Shown here one piece after another: positions 47,080 through 62,000 of a stretch of DNA of 64,000 nt. The stretch is from Taudactylus pleione (taxonomy: Eukaryota > Chordata > Amphibia > Anura > Myobatrachidae), in NCBI GenBank assembly GCA_031769625.1, contig JAUIMM010000699.1:310001-374000 (forward strand), in the 5' to 3' direction. Made by a program: the position numbers and the translations under genes. The notes below the pieces were generated by a model. The model saw only the letters and a list, made by a program, of their open reading frames with translations, searched no databases and was not told the DNA's origin. Numbering within the stretch: the first letter of the stretch is position 1; each line of letters starts with the position of its first letter.

Positions 47080-50000
47080 GTGGGTCTTGGTCTTCAACAC
47101 ATTCGGTGAAATTTTGAGCTGTTTGTGTTTGCTACAAGAGGAGATATCACAAAGTATGCGCTTTTGTTGTTTCCATTGCTTTCAATGCATTTTGGCCTAA
47201 AACGAGCATTTGCTGTTTTTTCTTAAACGCAACATGGGAGAAAAACCATTTCACATCACATTTGTGGGTCTTGGTCTTCAACACATTTGGTGAAATTTTG
47301 AGCTGTCTGTTTTTGTTATTAGAGGAGATATCACAAAGAATGCGCTTCTGTTGTTTCCATTTCTTTCAATGCGTTTTGGCCTAAAACGAGCATTTGCTGT
47401 TTTCTCTTAAATACAACATGGGAGAAAAACCATTTCACATCACATTTGTGGGTCTTGTTCTTCAACACATTCGGTGAAATTTTGAGCTGTCTGTTTGATA
47501 CAAGAGGAGATATCACAAAGTATGCGCTTTTGTTGTTTTCATTGCTTTCAATGCATTTTGGCCTAAAACAACCATTTGCTGTTTTCTCTTAAACGCAACA
47601 TGGGAGAAAAACCTTTTCACATCACATTTGTGGGTCTTGTTCTTCAACATATTCGGTGAAATTTTGAGCTGTCTGTGTTTGCTACAAGAGGAGATATCAC
47701 AAAGTATGCGCTTTTGTTGTTTCCATTGCTTTCAATACATTTTGGCCTAAAACGAGCATTTGATGTTTTCTCTTAAATACAACATGGGAGAAAAACCATT
47801 TCACATCACATTTGTGGGTCTTGTTCTTCAACACATTTGGTGAAATTTTGAGCTGTCTGTGTTTGCTACAAGAGGAGATATCACAAAGTATGCGCTTTTG
47901 TTGTTTCCATTGCTTTCAATGCATTTTGGCCTAAAATGAGCATTTGATGTTTTTTCTTAAATGCAATATGGGAGAAAAACCATTTCACATCACATTTGTG
48001 GGTCTTGGTCTTCAACACATTTGGTGAAATTTTGAGCTGTCTGTGTTTGCTACAAGAGGAGATATCACAAAGTATGCGCTTTTGTTGTTTTCATTGCTTT
48101 CAATACATTTTGGCCTAAAACGAGCATTTGCTGTTTTCTCTTAAATACCACATGGGAGAAAAACCATTTCACATCACATTTGTGGGTCTTGGTCTTCAAC
48201 ACATTTGGTGAAATTTTGAGCTGTCTGTGTTTGCTACAAGAGGAGATATCACAAAGTATGCGCTTTTGTTGTTTCCATTGCTTTCAATGCATTTTGGCCT
48301 AAAATGAGCATTTGCTGTTTTTACTTAAATGCAACATGGGAGAAAAACCATTTCACATCACATTTGTGGGTCTTGGTCTTCAACACATTTGGTGAAATTT
48401 TGAGCTGTCTGTGTTTGCTACAAGAGGAGATATCACAACTATGCGCTTTTGTTGTTTCCATTGCTTTCAATGCGTTTTGGCTTAAAACGAGCATTTGCTG
48501 TTTTCTCTTAAACGCAACATGGGAGAAAAACCATTTCTCATCACATTTGTGGGTCTTAATATTCAACACATTTGGTGAAATTTTGAGCTGTCTGTGTTTG
48601 CTAAAAGAGGAGATATAACAAAGTATGCGTTTTTGTTGTTTCCATTGCTTTCAATGTATTTTGGCCTAAAACGTGCATTTGCTGTTTTCTCTTAAACGCA
48701 TCATGGGAGAAAAACTATTTCACATCACATTTGTGGGTCTTGGTCTTCAACACATTTGGTGAAATTTTGAGATGTCTGTGTTTGCTACAAGAGGAGATAT
48801 CACAAAGTATGCGCTTTTGTTGTTTTCATTGCTTTCAATGCATTTTGGCCTAAAACGAGGATTTGCTGATTTCTCTTAAACGCAACATGGGAGAAAAACC
48901 ATTTCACATCACATTTGTGGGTCTTGTTCTTCAAAACATTCGGTGAAATTTTGAGCTGTCTGTGTGTGCTAAAAGAGGAGATATCACAAACTATGCGCTT
49001 TTGTTGTTTCCATTGCTTTCAATACATTTTGGCCTAAAACGAGTATTTGCTGTTTTCTCTTAAATACAACATGGGAGAAAAACCATTTCACATCACATTT
49101 GTGGGTCTTGTTCTTCAACACATTCGGTGAAATTTTGAGCTGTCTGTTTGCTACAAGAGGAGATATCACAAAGTATGCACTTTTGTTGTTTTCATTGCTT
49201 TCAATGCATTTTGGCCTAAAACAACCATTTGCTGTTTTCTCTTAAATGCAACATGGGAGAAAAACCTTTTCACATCACATTTGTGGGTCTTGTTCTTCAA
49301 CACATTCGGTGAAATTTTGAGCTGTCTGTTTTTGCTACAAGAGGAGATATCACAAAGTATGCGCTTTTGTTGTTTCCATTGCTTTCAAATGCATTTTGAC
49401 ATAAAACGAGCATTTGCTGTTTTCTCTTAAACGCAACATGGGAGAAAAACCATTTCACATCACATTTGTGTGTCTTGTTCTTCAACACATTCAGTGAAAT
49501 TTTGAGCTGTCTGTGTTTGCTACAAGAGGAGATATCACAAACTATGCGCTTTTGTTGGTTCCATTGCTTTCAATGCATTTTGGCCTAAAATGAGCATTTG
49601 TTGTTTTTTCTTAAATGCAATATGGGAGAAAAACCATTTCACATCACATTTGTGGGTCTTGGTCTTCAACACATTTGTTGAAATTTTGAGATGTCTGTGT
49701 TAGCTACAAGAGGAGATATCACAAAGTATGCGCTTTTGTTGTTTTCTTTGCTTTCAATGCATTTTGGCCTAAAATGAGCATTTGCTGTTTTCTCTTAAAT
49801 GCAACATGGTAGAAATACCATTTCACATCACATTTGTGGGTCTTGGTCTTCAACACATTCGGTGAAATTTTGAGCTGTCTGTGTTTGCTACAAGAGGAGA
49901 TATCACAAAGTATGCGCTTTTGTTGTTTCCATTGCTTTCAATGCATTTTGACCTAAAACGAGAATTTGCTGTTTTTTCTTAAACGCAACATGGGAGAAAA

Positions 50001-53000
50001 ACCATTTCACATCACCTTTGTGGGTCTTGGTCTTCAACACATTCGGTGAAATTTTGAGCTGTCTGTGTTTGCTACAAGAGGAGATATCACAAAGTATGCG
50101 CTTTTGTTGTTTCCATTGCTTTCAATGCATTTTGGCCTAAAACGAGCATTTGCTGTTTTTTCTTAAACGCAACATGGGAGAAAAACCATTTCACATCACA
50201 TTTGTGGGTCTTGGTCTTCAACACATTTGGTGAAATTTTGAGCTGTCTGTTTTTGCTATTAGAGGAGATATCACAAAGAATGTGCTTCTGTTGTTTCCAT
50301 TTCTTTCAATGCGTTTTGGCCTAAAACGAGCATTTGCTGTTTTCTCTTAAATACAACATGGGAGAAAAACCATTTCATATCACATTTGTGGGTCTTGTTC
50401 TTCAACACATTCGGTGAAATTTTGAGCTGTCTGTTTGATACAAGAGGAGATATCACAAAGTATGCGCTTTTGTTGTTTTCATTGCTTTCAATGCATTTTG
50501 GCCTAAAACAACCATTTGCTGTTTTCTCTTAAACGCAACATGGGAGAAAAACCTTTTCATATCACATTTGTGGGTCTTGTTCTTCAACATATTCAGTGAA
50601 ATTTTGAGCTGTCTGTGTTTGCTACAAGAGGAGATATCACAAAGTATGCGCTTTTGTTGTTTCCATTGCTTTCAATACATTTTGGCCTAAAACGAGCATT
50701 TGATGTTTTCTCTTAAATACAACATGGGAGAAAAACCATTTCACATCACATTTGTGGGTCTTGTTCTTCAACACATTCGGTGAAATTTTGAGCTGTCTGT
50801 TTGCTACAAGAGGAGATATCACAAAGTATGCGCTTTTGTTGTTTTCATTGCTTTCAATGCATTTTGGCCTAAAACAACCATTTGCTGTTTTCTCTTAAAT
50901 GCAACATGGGAGAAAAACCTTTTCACATAACATTTGTGGGTCTTGTTCTTCAACACATTCGGTGAAATTTTGAGCTGTCTGTTTTTGCTACAATAGGAGA
51001 TATCACAAAGTATGCGCTTTTGTTGTTTCCATTGCTTTCAATGCATTTTGACCTAAAATGAGCATTTGTTGTTTTCTCTTCAACGCAACATGGGAGAAAA
51101 ACCATTTCACATCACATTTGTGGGTCTTGTTCTTCAACACATTTGGTGAAATTTTGAGCTGTCTGTGTTTGCTACAAGAGGAGATATCACAAAGTATGCG
51201 CTTTTGTTGTTTTCATTGCTTTCAATACATTTTGGCCTAAAACGAGCATTTGCTGTTTTCTCTTAAATACCACATGGGAGAAAAACCATTTCACATCACA
51301 TTTGTGGGTCTTGGTCTTCAACACATTTGGTGAAATTTTGAGCTGTCTGTGTTTGCTACAAGAGGAGATATCACAAAGTATGCGCTTTTGTTGTTTCCAT
51401 TGCTTTCAATGCATTTTGGCCTAAAATGAGCATTTGCTGTTTTTACTTAAATGCAACATGGGAGAAAAACCATTTCACATCACATTTGTGGGTCTTGGTC
51501 TTCAACACATTTGGTGAAATTTTGAGCTGTCTGTGTTTGCTACAAGAGGAGATATCACAACTATGCGCTTTTGTTGTTTCCATTGCTTTCAATGCGTTTT
51601 GGCTTAAAACGAGCATTTGCTGTTTTCTCTTAAACGCAACATGGGAGAAAAACCATTTCTCATCACATTTGTGGGTCTTAATATTCAACACATTTGGTGA
51701 AATTTTGAGCTGTCTGTGTTTGCTAAAAGAGGAGATATAACAAAGTATGCGTTTTTGTTGTTTCCATTGCTTTCAATGTATTTTGGCCTAAAACGTGCAT
51801 TTGCTGTTTTCTCTTAAACGCATCATGGGAGAAAAACTATTTCACATCACATTTGTGGGTCTTGGTCTTCAACACATTTGGTGAAATTTTGAGATGTCTG
51901 TGTTTGCTACAAGAGGAGATATCACAAAGTATGCGCTTTTGTTGTTTTCATTGCTTTCAATGCATTTTGGCCTAAAACGAGGATTTGCTGATTTCTCTTA
52001 AACGCAACATGGGAGAAAAACCATTTCACATCACATTTGTGGGTCTTGTTCTTCAAAACATTCGGTGAAATTTTGAGCTGTCTGTGTGTGCTAAAAGAGG
52101 AGATATCACAAACTATGCGCTTTTGTTGTTTCCATTGCTTTCAATACATTTTGGCCTAAAACGAGTATTTGCTGTTTTCTCTTAAATACAACATGGGAGA
52201 AAAACCATTTCACATCACATTTGTGGGTCTTGTTCTTCAACACATTCGGTGAAATTTTGAGCTGTCTGTTTGCTACAAGAGGAGATATCACAAAGTATGC
52301 ACTTTTGTTGTTTTCATTGCTTTCAATGCATTTTGGCCTAAAACAACCATTTGCTGTTTTCTCTTAAATGCAACATGGGAGAAAAACCTTTTCACATCAC
52401 ATTTGTGGGTCTTGTTCTTCAACACATTCGGTGAAATTTTGAGCTGTCTGTTTTTGCTACAAGAGGAGATATCACAAAGTATGCGCTTTTGTTGTTTCCA
52501 TTGCTTTCAAATGCATTTTGACATAAAACGAGCATTTGCTGTTTTCTCTTAAACGCAACATGGGAGAAAAACCATTTCACATCACATTTGTGTGTCTTGT
52601 TCTTCAACACATTCGGTGAAATTTTGAGCTGTCTGTGTTTGCTACAAGAGGAGATATCACAAACTATGCGCTTTTGTTGGTTCCATTGCTTTCAATGCAT
52701 TTTGGCCTAAAATGAGCATTTGATGTTTTTTCTTAAATGCAATATGGGAGAAAAACCATTTCACATCACATTTGTGGGTCTTGGTCTTCAACACATTTGT
52801 TGAAATTTTGAGATGTCTGTGTTAGCTACAAGAGGAGATATCACAAAGTATGCGCTTTTGTTGTTTTCTTTGCTTTCAATGCATTTTGGCCTAAAATGAG
52901 CATTTGCTGTTTTCTCTTAAATGCAACATGGTAGAAATACCATTTCACATCACATTTGTGGGTCTTGGTCTTCAACACATTCGGTGAAATTTTGAGCTGT

Positions 53001-56000
53001 CTGTGTTTGCTACAAGAGGAGATATCACAAAGTATGCGCTTTTGTTGTTTCCATTGCTTTCAATGCATTTTGACCTAAAACGAGAATTTGCTGTTTTTTC
53101 TTAAACGCAACATGGGAGAAAAACCATTTCACATCACCTTTGTGGGTCTTGGTCTTCAACACATTCGGTGAAATTTTGAGCTGTCTGTGTTTGCTACAAG
53201 AGGAGATATCACAAAGTATGCGCTTTTGTTGTTTCCATTGCTTTCAATGCATTTTGGCCTAAAACGAGCATTTGCTGTTTTTTCTTAAACGCAACATGGG
53301 AGAAAAACCATTTCACATCACATTTGTGGGTCTTGGTCTTCAACACATTTGGTGAAATTTTGAGCTGTCTGTTTTTGCTATTAGAGGAGATATCACAAAG
53401 AATGTGCTTCTGTTGTTTCCATTTCTTTCAATGCGTTTTGGCCTAAAACGAGCATTTGCTGTTTTCTCTTAAATACAACATGGGAGAAAAACCATTTCAT
53501 ATCACATTTGTGGGTCTTGTTCTTCAACACATTCGGTGAAATTTTGAGCTGTCTGTTTGATACAAGAGGAGATATCACAAAGTATGCGCTTTTGTTGTTT
53601 TCATTGCTTTCAATGCATTTTGGCCTAAAACAACCATTTGCTGTTTTCTCTTAAACGCAACATGGGAGAAAAACCTTTTCACATCACATTTGTGGGTCTT
53701 GTTCTTCAACATATTCAGTGAAATTTTGAGCTGTCTGTGTTTGCTACAAGAGGAGATATCACAAAGTATGCGCTTTTGTTGTTTCCATTGCTTTCAATAC
53801 ATTTTGGCCTAAAACGAGCATTTGATGTTTTCTCTTAAATACAACATGGGAGAAAAACCATTTCACATCACATTTGTGGGTCTTGTTCTTCAACACATTC
53901 GGTGAAATTTTGAGCTGTCTGTTTGCTACAAGAGGAGATATCACAAAGTATGCGCTTTTGTTGTTTTCATTGCTTTCAATGCATTTTGGCCTAAAACAAC
54001 CATTTGCTGTTTTCTCTTAAATGCAACATGGGAGAAAAACCTTTTCACATAACATTTGTGGGTCTTGTTCTTCAACACATTCGGTGAAATTTTGAGCTGT
54101 CTGTTTTTGCTACAATAGGAGATATCACAAAGTATGCGCTTTTGTTGTTTCCATTGCTTTCAATGCATTTTGACCTAAAATGAGCATTTGTTGTTTTCTC
54201 TTCAACGCAACATGGGAGAAAAACCATTTCACATCACATTTGTGGGTCTTGTTCTTCAACACATTTGGTGAAATTTTGAGCTGTCTGTGTTTGCTACAAG
54301 AGGAGATATCACAAAGTATGCGCTTTTGTTGTTTCCATTGCTTTCAATGCATTTTGGCCTAAAATGAGCATTTGATGTTTTTTCTTAAACGCAATATGGG
54401 AGAAAAACCATTTCATATCACATTTGTGGGTCTTGGTCTTCAACACATTTTTTAAAATTTTGAGCTGTCTGTGTTTGCTACAAGAGGAGATATCACAAAG
54501 TATGCGCTTTTGTTGTTTCCATTGCTTTCAATGCGTTTTGGCCTAAAACGAGCATTTGCTGTTTTCTCTTAAACGCAACATGGGAGAAAAACCATTTCAC
54601 ATCACTTTTGTGGGTCTTGGTCTTCAACACATTTGGTGAAATTTTGAGATGTCTGTGTTTGCTACAAGAGGAGATATCACAAAGTATGTGCTTTTGTTGT
54701 TTCCATTGCTTTCAATGCATTTTGGCCAAAAACGACCATTTGCTGTTTTCTCTAAAATGCGACATGGGAGAAAAACCATTTCACATCTCATTTGTGGGTC
54801 TTGGTCTTCAACACATTCGGTGAAATTTTGAGCTGTCTGTGTTTGCTACAAGAGGAGATATCACAAAGTATGCGTTTTTATTGTTTCCATTGCTTTCAAT
54901 GCATTTTGGCCTAAAATGAGCATTTGATGTTTTTTCTTAATCGCAATATGGGAGAAAAACCTTTTCACATCACATTTGTGGGTCTTGGTCTTCAACACAT
55001 ATGGTGAAATTTTGAGCTGTCTGTGTTTGCTACAAGAGGAGATATCACAAAGTATGCGCTTTTGTTGTTTACATTGCTTTCAATGCGTTTTGGCTTAAAA
55101 CGAGCATTTGCTGTTTTCTCTTAAACGCAACATGGGAGAAAAACCATTTCTCATCACATTTGTGGGTCTTAATCTTCAACACATTTGGTGAAATTTTGAG
55201 CTGTCTGTGTTTGCTAAAAGAGGAGATATAACAAAGTATGCGCTTTTGTTGTTTCCATTGCTTTCAATGTATTTTGGCCTAAAACGTGCATTTGCTGTTT
55301 TCTCTTAAACGCAACATGGGAGAAAAACTATTTCACATCACATTTGTGGCTCTTGGTCTTCAACACATTTGGTGAAATTTTGAGCTGTCTGTGTTTGCTA
55401 CAAGAGGAGATATCACAAAGTATGCGCTTTTGTTGTTTCCATTGCTTTCAATACATTTTGGCCTAAAACGAGCATTTGCTGTTTTCTCTTAAATACAACA
55501 TGGGAGAAAAACCATTTCATATCACATTTGTGGGTCTTGTTCTTCAACACATTTGGTGAAATTTTGAGCTGTCTGTGATTGCTACAAGAGGAGATATCAC
55601 AAAGTATGCGCTTTTGTTGTTTCCATTGCTTTCAATGCATTTTGACCTAAAACGAGAATTTGCTGTTTTTTCTTAAGCGCAACATGGGAGAAAAACCATT
55701 TCACATCACCTTTGTGGGTCTTGGTCTTCAACACATTCGGTGAAATTTTGAGCTGTCTGTGTTTGCTACAAGAGGAGATATCACAAAGTATGCGCTTTTG
55801 TTGTTTCCATTGCTTTCAATGCATTTTGGCCTAAAACGAGCATTTGCTGTTTTTTCTTAAACGCAACATGGGAGAAAAACCATTTCACATCACATTTGTG
55901 GGTCTTGGTCTTCAACACATTTGGTGAAATTTTGAGCTGTCTGTTTTTGCTATTAGAGGAGATATCACAAAGAATGCGCTTCTGTTGTTTCCATTTCTTT

Positions 56001-59000
56001 CAATGCGTTTTGGCCTAAAACGAGCATTTGCTGTTTTCTCTTAAATACAACATGGGAGAAAAACCATTTCATATCACATTTGTGGGTCTTGTTCTTCAAC
56101 ACATTCGGTGAAATTTTGAGCTGTCTGTTTGATACAAGAGGAGATATCACAAAGTATGCGCTTTTGTTGTTTTCATTGCTTTCAATGCATTTTGGCCTAA
56201 AACAACCATTTGCTGTTTTCTCTTAAACGCAACATGGGAGAAAAACCTTTTCACATCACATTTGTGGGTCTTGTTCTTCAACATATTCGGTGAAATTTTG
56301 AGCTGTCTGTGTTTGCTACAAGAGGAGATATCACAAAGTATGCGCTTTTGTTGTTTCCATTGCTTTCAATACATTTTGGCCTAAAACGAGCATTTGATGT
56401 TTTCTCTTAAATACAACATGGGAGAAAAACCATTTCACATCACATTTGTGGGTCTTGTTCTTCAACACATTTGGTGAAATTTTGAGCTGTCTGTGTTTGC
56501 TACAAGAGGAGATATCACAAAGTATGCGCTTTTGTTGTTTCCATTGCTTTCAATGCATTTTGGCCTAAAATGAGCATTTGATGTTTTTTCTTAAATGCAA
56601 TATGGGAGAAAAACCATTTCACATCACATTTGTGGGTCTTGGTCTTCAACACATTTGGTGAAATTTTGAGCTGTCTGTGTTTGCTACAAGAGGAGATATC
56701 ACAAAGTATGCGCTTTTGTTGTTTTCATTGCTTTCAATACATTTTGGCCTAAAACGAGCATTTGCTGTTTTCTCTTAAATACCACATGGGAGAAAAACCA
56801 TTTCACATCACATTTGTGGGTCTTGGTCTTCAACACATTTGGTGAAATTTTGAGCTGTCTGTGTTTGCTACAAGAGGAGATATCACAAAGTATGCGCTTT
56901 TGTTGTTTCCATTGCTTTCAATGCATTTTGGCCTAAAATGAGCATTTGCTGTTTTTACTTAAATGCAACATGGGAGAAAAACCATTTCACATCACATTTG
57001 TGGGTCTTGGTCTTCAACACATTTGGTGAAATTTTGAGCTGTCTGTGTTTGCTACAAGAGGAGATATCACAACTATGCGCTTTTGTTGTTTCCATTGCTT
57101 TCAATGCGTTTTGGCTTAAAACGAGCATTTGCTGTTTTCTCTTAAACGCAACATGGGAGAAAAACCATTTCTCATCACATTTGTGGGTCTTAATATTCAA
57201 CACATTTGGTGAAATTTTGAGCTGTCTGTGTTTGCTAAAAGAGGAGATATAACAAAGTATGCGTTTTTGTTGTTTCCATTGCTTTCAATGTATTTTGGCC
57301 TAAAACGTGCATTTGCTGTTTTCTCTTAAACGCATCATGGGAGAAAAACTATTTCACATCACATTTGTGGGTCTTGGTCTTCAACACATTTGGTGAAATT
57401 TTGAGATGTCTGTGTTTGCTACAAGAGGAGATATCACAAAGTATGCGCTTTTGTTGTTTTCATTGCTTTCAATGCATTTTGGCCTAAAACGAGGATTTGC
57501 TGATTTCTCTTAAACGCAACATGGGAGAAAAACCATTTCACATCACATTTGTGGGTCTTGTTCTTCAAAACATTCGGTGAAATTTTGAGCTGTCTGTGTG
57601 TGCTAAAAGAGGAGATATCACAAACTATGCGCTTTTGTTGTTTCCATTGCTTTCAATACATTTTGGCCTAAAACGAGTATTTGCTGTTTTCTCTTAAATA
57701 CAACATGGGAGAAAAACCATTTCACATCACATTTGTGGGTCTTGTTCTTCAACACATTCGGTGAAATTTTGAGCTGTCTGTTTGCTACAAGAGGAGATAT
57801 CACAAAGTATGCACTTTTGTTGTTTTCATTGCTTTCAATGCATTTTGGCCTAAAACAACCATTTGCTGTTTTCTCTTAAATGCAACATGGGAGAAAAACC
57901 TTTTCACATCACATTTGTGGGTCTTGTTCTTCAACACATTCGGTGAAATTTTGAGCTGTCTGTTTTTGCTACAAGAGGAGATATCACAAAGTATGCGCTT
58001 TTGTTGTTTCCATTGCTTTCAAATGCATTTTGACATAAAACGAGCATTTGCTGTTTTCTCTTAAACGCAACATGGGAGAAAAACCATTTCACATCACATT
58101 TGTGTGTCTTGTTCTTCAACACATTCAGTGAAATTTTGAGCTGTCTGTGTTTGCTACAAGAGGAGATATCACAAACTATGCGCTTTTGTTGGTTCCATTG
58201 CTTTCAATGCATTTTGGCCTAAAATGAGCATTTGTTGTTTTTTCTTAAATGCAATATGGGAGAAAAACCATTTCACATCACATTTGTGGGTCTTGGTCTT
58301 CAACACATTTGTTGAAATTTTGAGATGTCTGTGTTAGCTACAAGAGGAGATATCACAAAGTATGCGCTTTTGTTGTTTTCTTTGCTTTCAATGCATTTTG
58401 GCCTAAAATGAGCATTTGCTGTTTTCTCTTAAATGCAACATGGTAGAAATACCATTTCACATCACATTTGTGGGTCTTGGTCTTCAACACATTCGGTGAA
58501 ATTTTGAGCTGTCTGTGTTTGCTACAAGAGGAGATATCACAAAGTATGCGCTTTTGTTGTTTCCATTGCTTTCAATGCATTTTGACCTAAAACGAGAATT
58601 TGCTGTTTTTTCTTAAACGCAACATGGGAGAAAAACCATTTCACATCACCTTTGTGGGTCTTGGTCTTCAACACATTCGGTGAAATTTTGAGCTGTCTGT
58701 GTTTGCTACAAGAGGAGATATCACAAAGTATGCGCTTTTGTTGTTTCCATTGCTTTCAATGCATTTTGGCCTAAAACGAGCATTTGCTGTTTTTTCTTAA
58801 ACGCAACATGGGAGAAAAACCATTTCACATCACATTTGTGGGTCTTGGTCTTCAACACATTTGGTGAAATTTTGAGCTGTCTGTTTTTGCTATTAGAGGA
58901 GATATCACAAAGAATGTGCTTCTGTTGTTTCCATTTCTTTCAATGCGTTTTGGCCTAAAACGAGCATTTGCTGTTTTCTCTTAAATACAACATGGGAGAA

Positions 59001-62000
59001 AAACCATTTCATATCACATTTGTGGGTCTTGTTCTTCAACACATTCGGTGAAATTTTGAGCTGTCTGTTTGATACAAGAGGAGATATCACAAAGTATGCG
59101 CTTTTGTTGTTTTCATTGCTTTCAATGCATTTTGGCCTAAAACAACCATTTGCTGTTTTCTCTTAAACGCAACATGGGAGAAAAACCTTTTCATATCACA
59201 TTTGTGGGTCTTGTTCTTCAACATATTCAGTGAAATTTTGAGCTGTCTGTGTTTGCTACAAGAGGAGATATCACAAAGTATGCGCTTTTGTTGTTTCCAT
59301 TGCTTCCAATACATTTTGGCCTAAAACGAGCATTTGATGTTTTCTCTTAAATACAACATGGGAGAAAAACCATTTCACATCACATTTGTGGGTCTTGTTC
59401 TTCAACACATTCGGTGAAATTTTGAGCTGTCTGTTTGCTACAAGAGGAGATATCACAAAGTATGCGCTTTTGTTGTTTTCATTGCTTTCAATGCATTTTG
59501 GCCTAAAACAACCATTTGCTGTTTTCTCTTAAATGCAACATGGGAGAAAAACCTTTTCACATAACATTTGTGGGTCTTGTTCTTCAACACATTCGGTGAA
59601 ATTTTGAGCTGTCTGTTTTTGCTACAATAGGAGATATCACAAAGTATGCGCTTTTGTTGTTTCCATTGCTTTCAATGCATTTTGACCTAAAATGAGCATT
59701 TGTTGTTTTCTCTTCAACGCAACATGGGAGAAAAACCATTTCACATCACATTTGTGGGTCTTGTTCTTCAACACATTTGGTGAAATTTTGAGCTGTCTGT
59801 GTTTGCTACAAGAGGAGATATCACAAAGTATGCGCTTTTGTTGTTTTCATTGCTTTCAATACATTTTGGCCTAAAACGAGCATTTGCTGTTTTCTCTTAA
59901 ATACCACATGGGAGAAAAACCATTTCACATCACATTTGTGGGTCTTGGTCTTCAACACATTTGGTGAAATTTTGAGCTGTCTGTGTTTGCTACAAGAGGA
60001 GATATCACAAAGTATGCGCTTTTGTTGTTTCCATTGCTTTCAATGCATTTTGGCCTAAAATGAGCATTTGCTGTTTTTACTTAAATGCAACATGGGAGAA
60101 AAACCATTTCACATCACATTTGTGGGTCTTGGTCTTCAACACATTTGGTGAAATTTTGAGCTGTCTGTGTTTGCTACAAGAGGAGATATCACAACTATGC
60201 GCTTTTGTTGTTTCCATTGCTTTCAATGCGTTTTGGCTTAAAACGAGCATTTGCTGTTTTCTCTTAAACGCAACATGGGAGAAAAACCATTTCTCATCAC
60301 ATTTGTGGGTCTTAATATTCAACACATTTGGTGAAATTTTGAGCTGTCTGTGTTTGCTAAAAGAGGAGATATAACAAAGTATGCGTTTTTGTTGTTTCCA
60401 TTGCTTTCAATGTATTTTGGCCTAAAACGTGCATTTGCTGTTTTCTCTTAAACGCATCATGGGAGAAAAACTATTTCACATCACATTTGTGGGTCTTGGT
60501 CTTCAACACATTTGGTGAAATTTTGAGATGTCTGTGTTTGCTACAAGAGGAGATATCACAAAGTATGCGCTTTTGTTGTTTTCATTGCTTTCAATGCATT
60601 TTGGCCTAAAACGAGGATTTGCTGATTTCTCTTAAACGCAACATGGGAGAAAAACCATTTCACATCACATTTGTGGGTCTTGTTCTTCAAAACATTCGGT
60701 GAAATTTTGAGCTGTCTGTGTGTGCTAAAAGAGGAGATATCACAAACTATGCGCTTTTGTTGTTTCCATTGCTTTCAATACATTTTGGCCTAAAACGAGT
60801 ATTTGCTGTTTTCTCTTAAATACAACATGGGAGAAAAACCATTTCACATCACATTTGTGGGTCTTGTTCTTCAACACATTCGGTGAAATTTTGAGCTGTC
60901 TGTTTGCTACAAGAGGAGATATCACAAAGTATGCACTTTTGTTGTTTTCATTGCTTTCAATGCATTTTGGCCTAAAACAACCATTTGCTGTTTTCTCTTA
61001 AATGCAACATGGGAGAAAAACCTTTTCACATCACATTTGTGGGTCTTGTTCTTCAACACATTCGGTGAAATTTTGAGCTGTCTGTTTTTGCTACAAGAGG
61101 AGATATCACAAAGTATGCGCTTTTGTTGTTTCCATTGCTTTCAAATGCATTTTGACATAAAACGAGCATTTGCTGTTTTCTCTTAAACGCAACATGGGAG
61201 AAAAACCATTTCACATCACATTTGTGTGTCTTGTTCTTCAACACATTCGGTGAAATTTTGAGCTGTCTGTGTTTGCTACAAGAGGAGATATCACAAACTA
61301 TGCGCTTTTGTTGGTTCCATTGCTTTCAATGCATTTTGGCCTAAAATGAGCATTTGATGTTTTTTCTTAAATGCAATATGGGAGAAAAACCATTTCACAT
61401 CACATTTGTGGGTCTTGGTCTTCAACACATTTGTTGAAATTTTGAGATGTCTGTGTTAGCTACAAGAGGAGATATCACAAAGTATGCGCTTTTGTTGTTT
61501 TCTTTGCTTTCAATGCATTTTGGCCTAAAATGAGCATTTGCTGTTTTCTCTTAAATGCAACATGGTAGAAATACCATTTCACATCACATTTGTGGGTCTT
61601 GGTCTTCAACACATTCGGTGAAATTTTGAGCTGTCTGTGTTTGCTACAAGAGGAGATATCACAAAGTATGCGCTTTTGTTGTTTCCATTGCTTTCAATGC
61701 ATTTTGACCTAAAACGAGAATTTGCTGTTTTTTCTTAAACGCAACATGGGAGAAAAACCATTTCACATCACCTTTGTGGGTCTTGGTCTTCAACACATTC
61801 GGTGAAATTTTGAGCTGTCTGTGTTTGCTACAAGAGGAGATATCACAAAGTATGCGCTTTTGTTGTTTCCATTGCTTTCAATGCATTTTGGCCTAAAACG
61901 AGCATTTGCTGTTTTTTCTTAAACGCAACATGGGAGAAAAACCATTTCACATCACATTTGTGGGTCTTGGTCTTCAACACATTTGGTGAAATTTTGAGCT

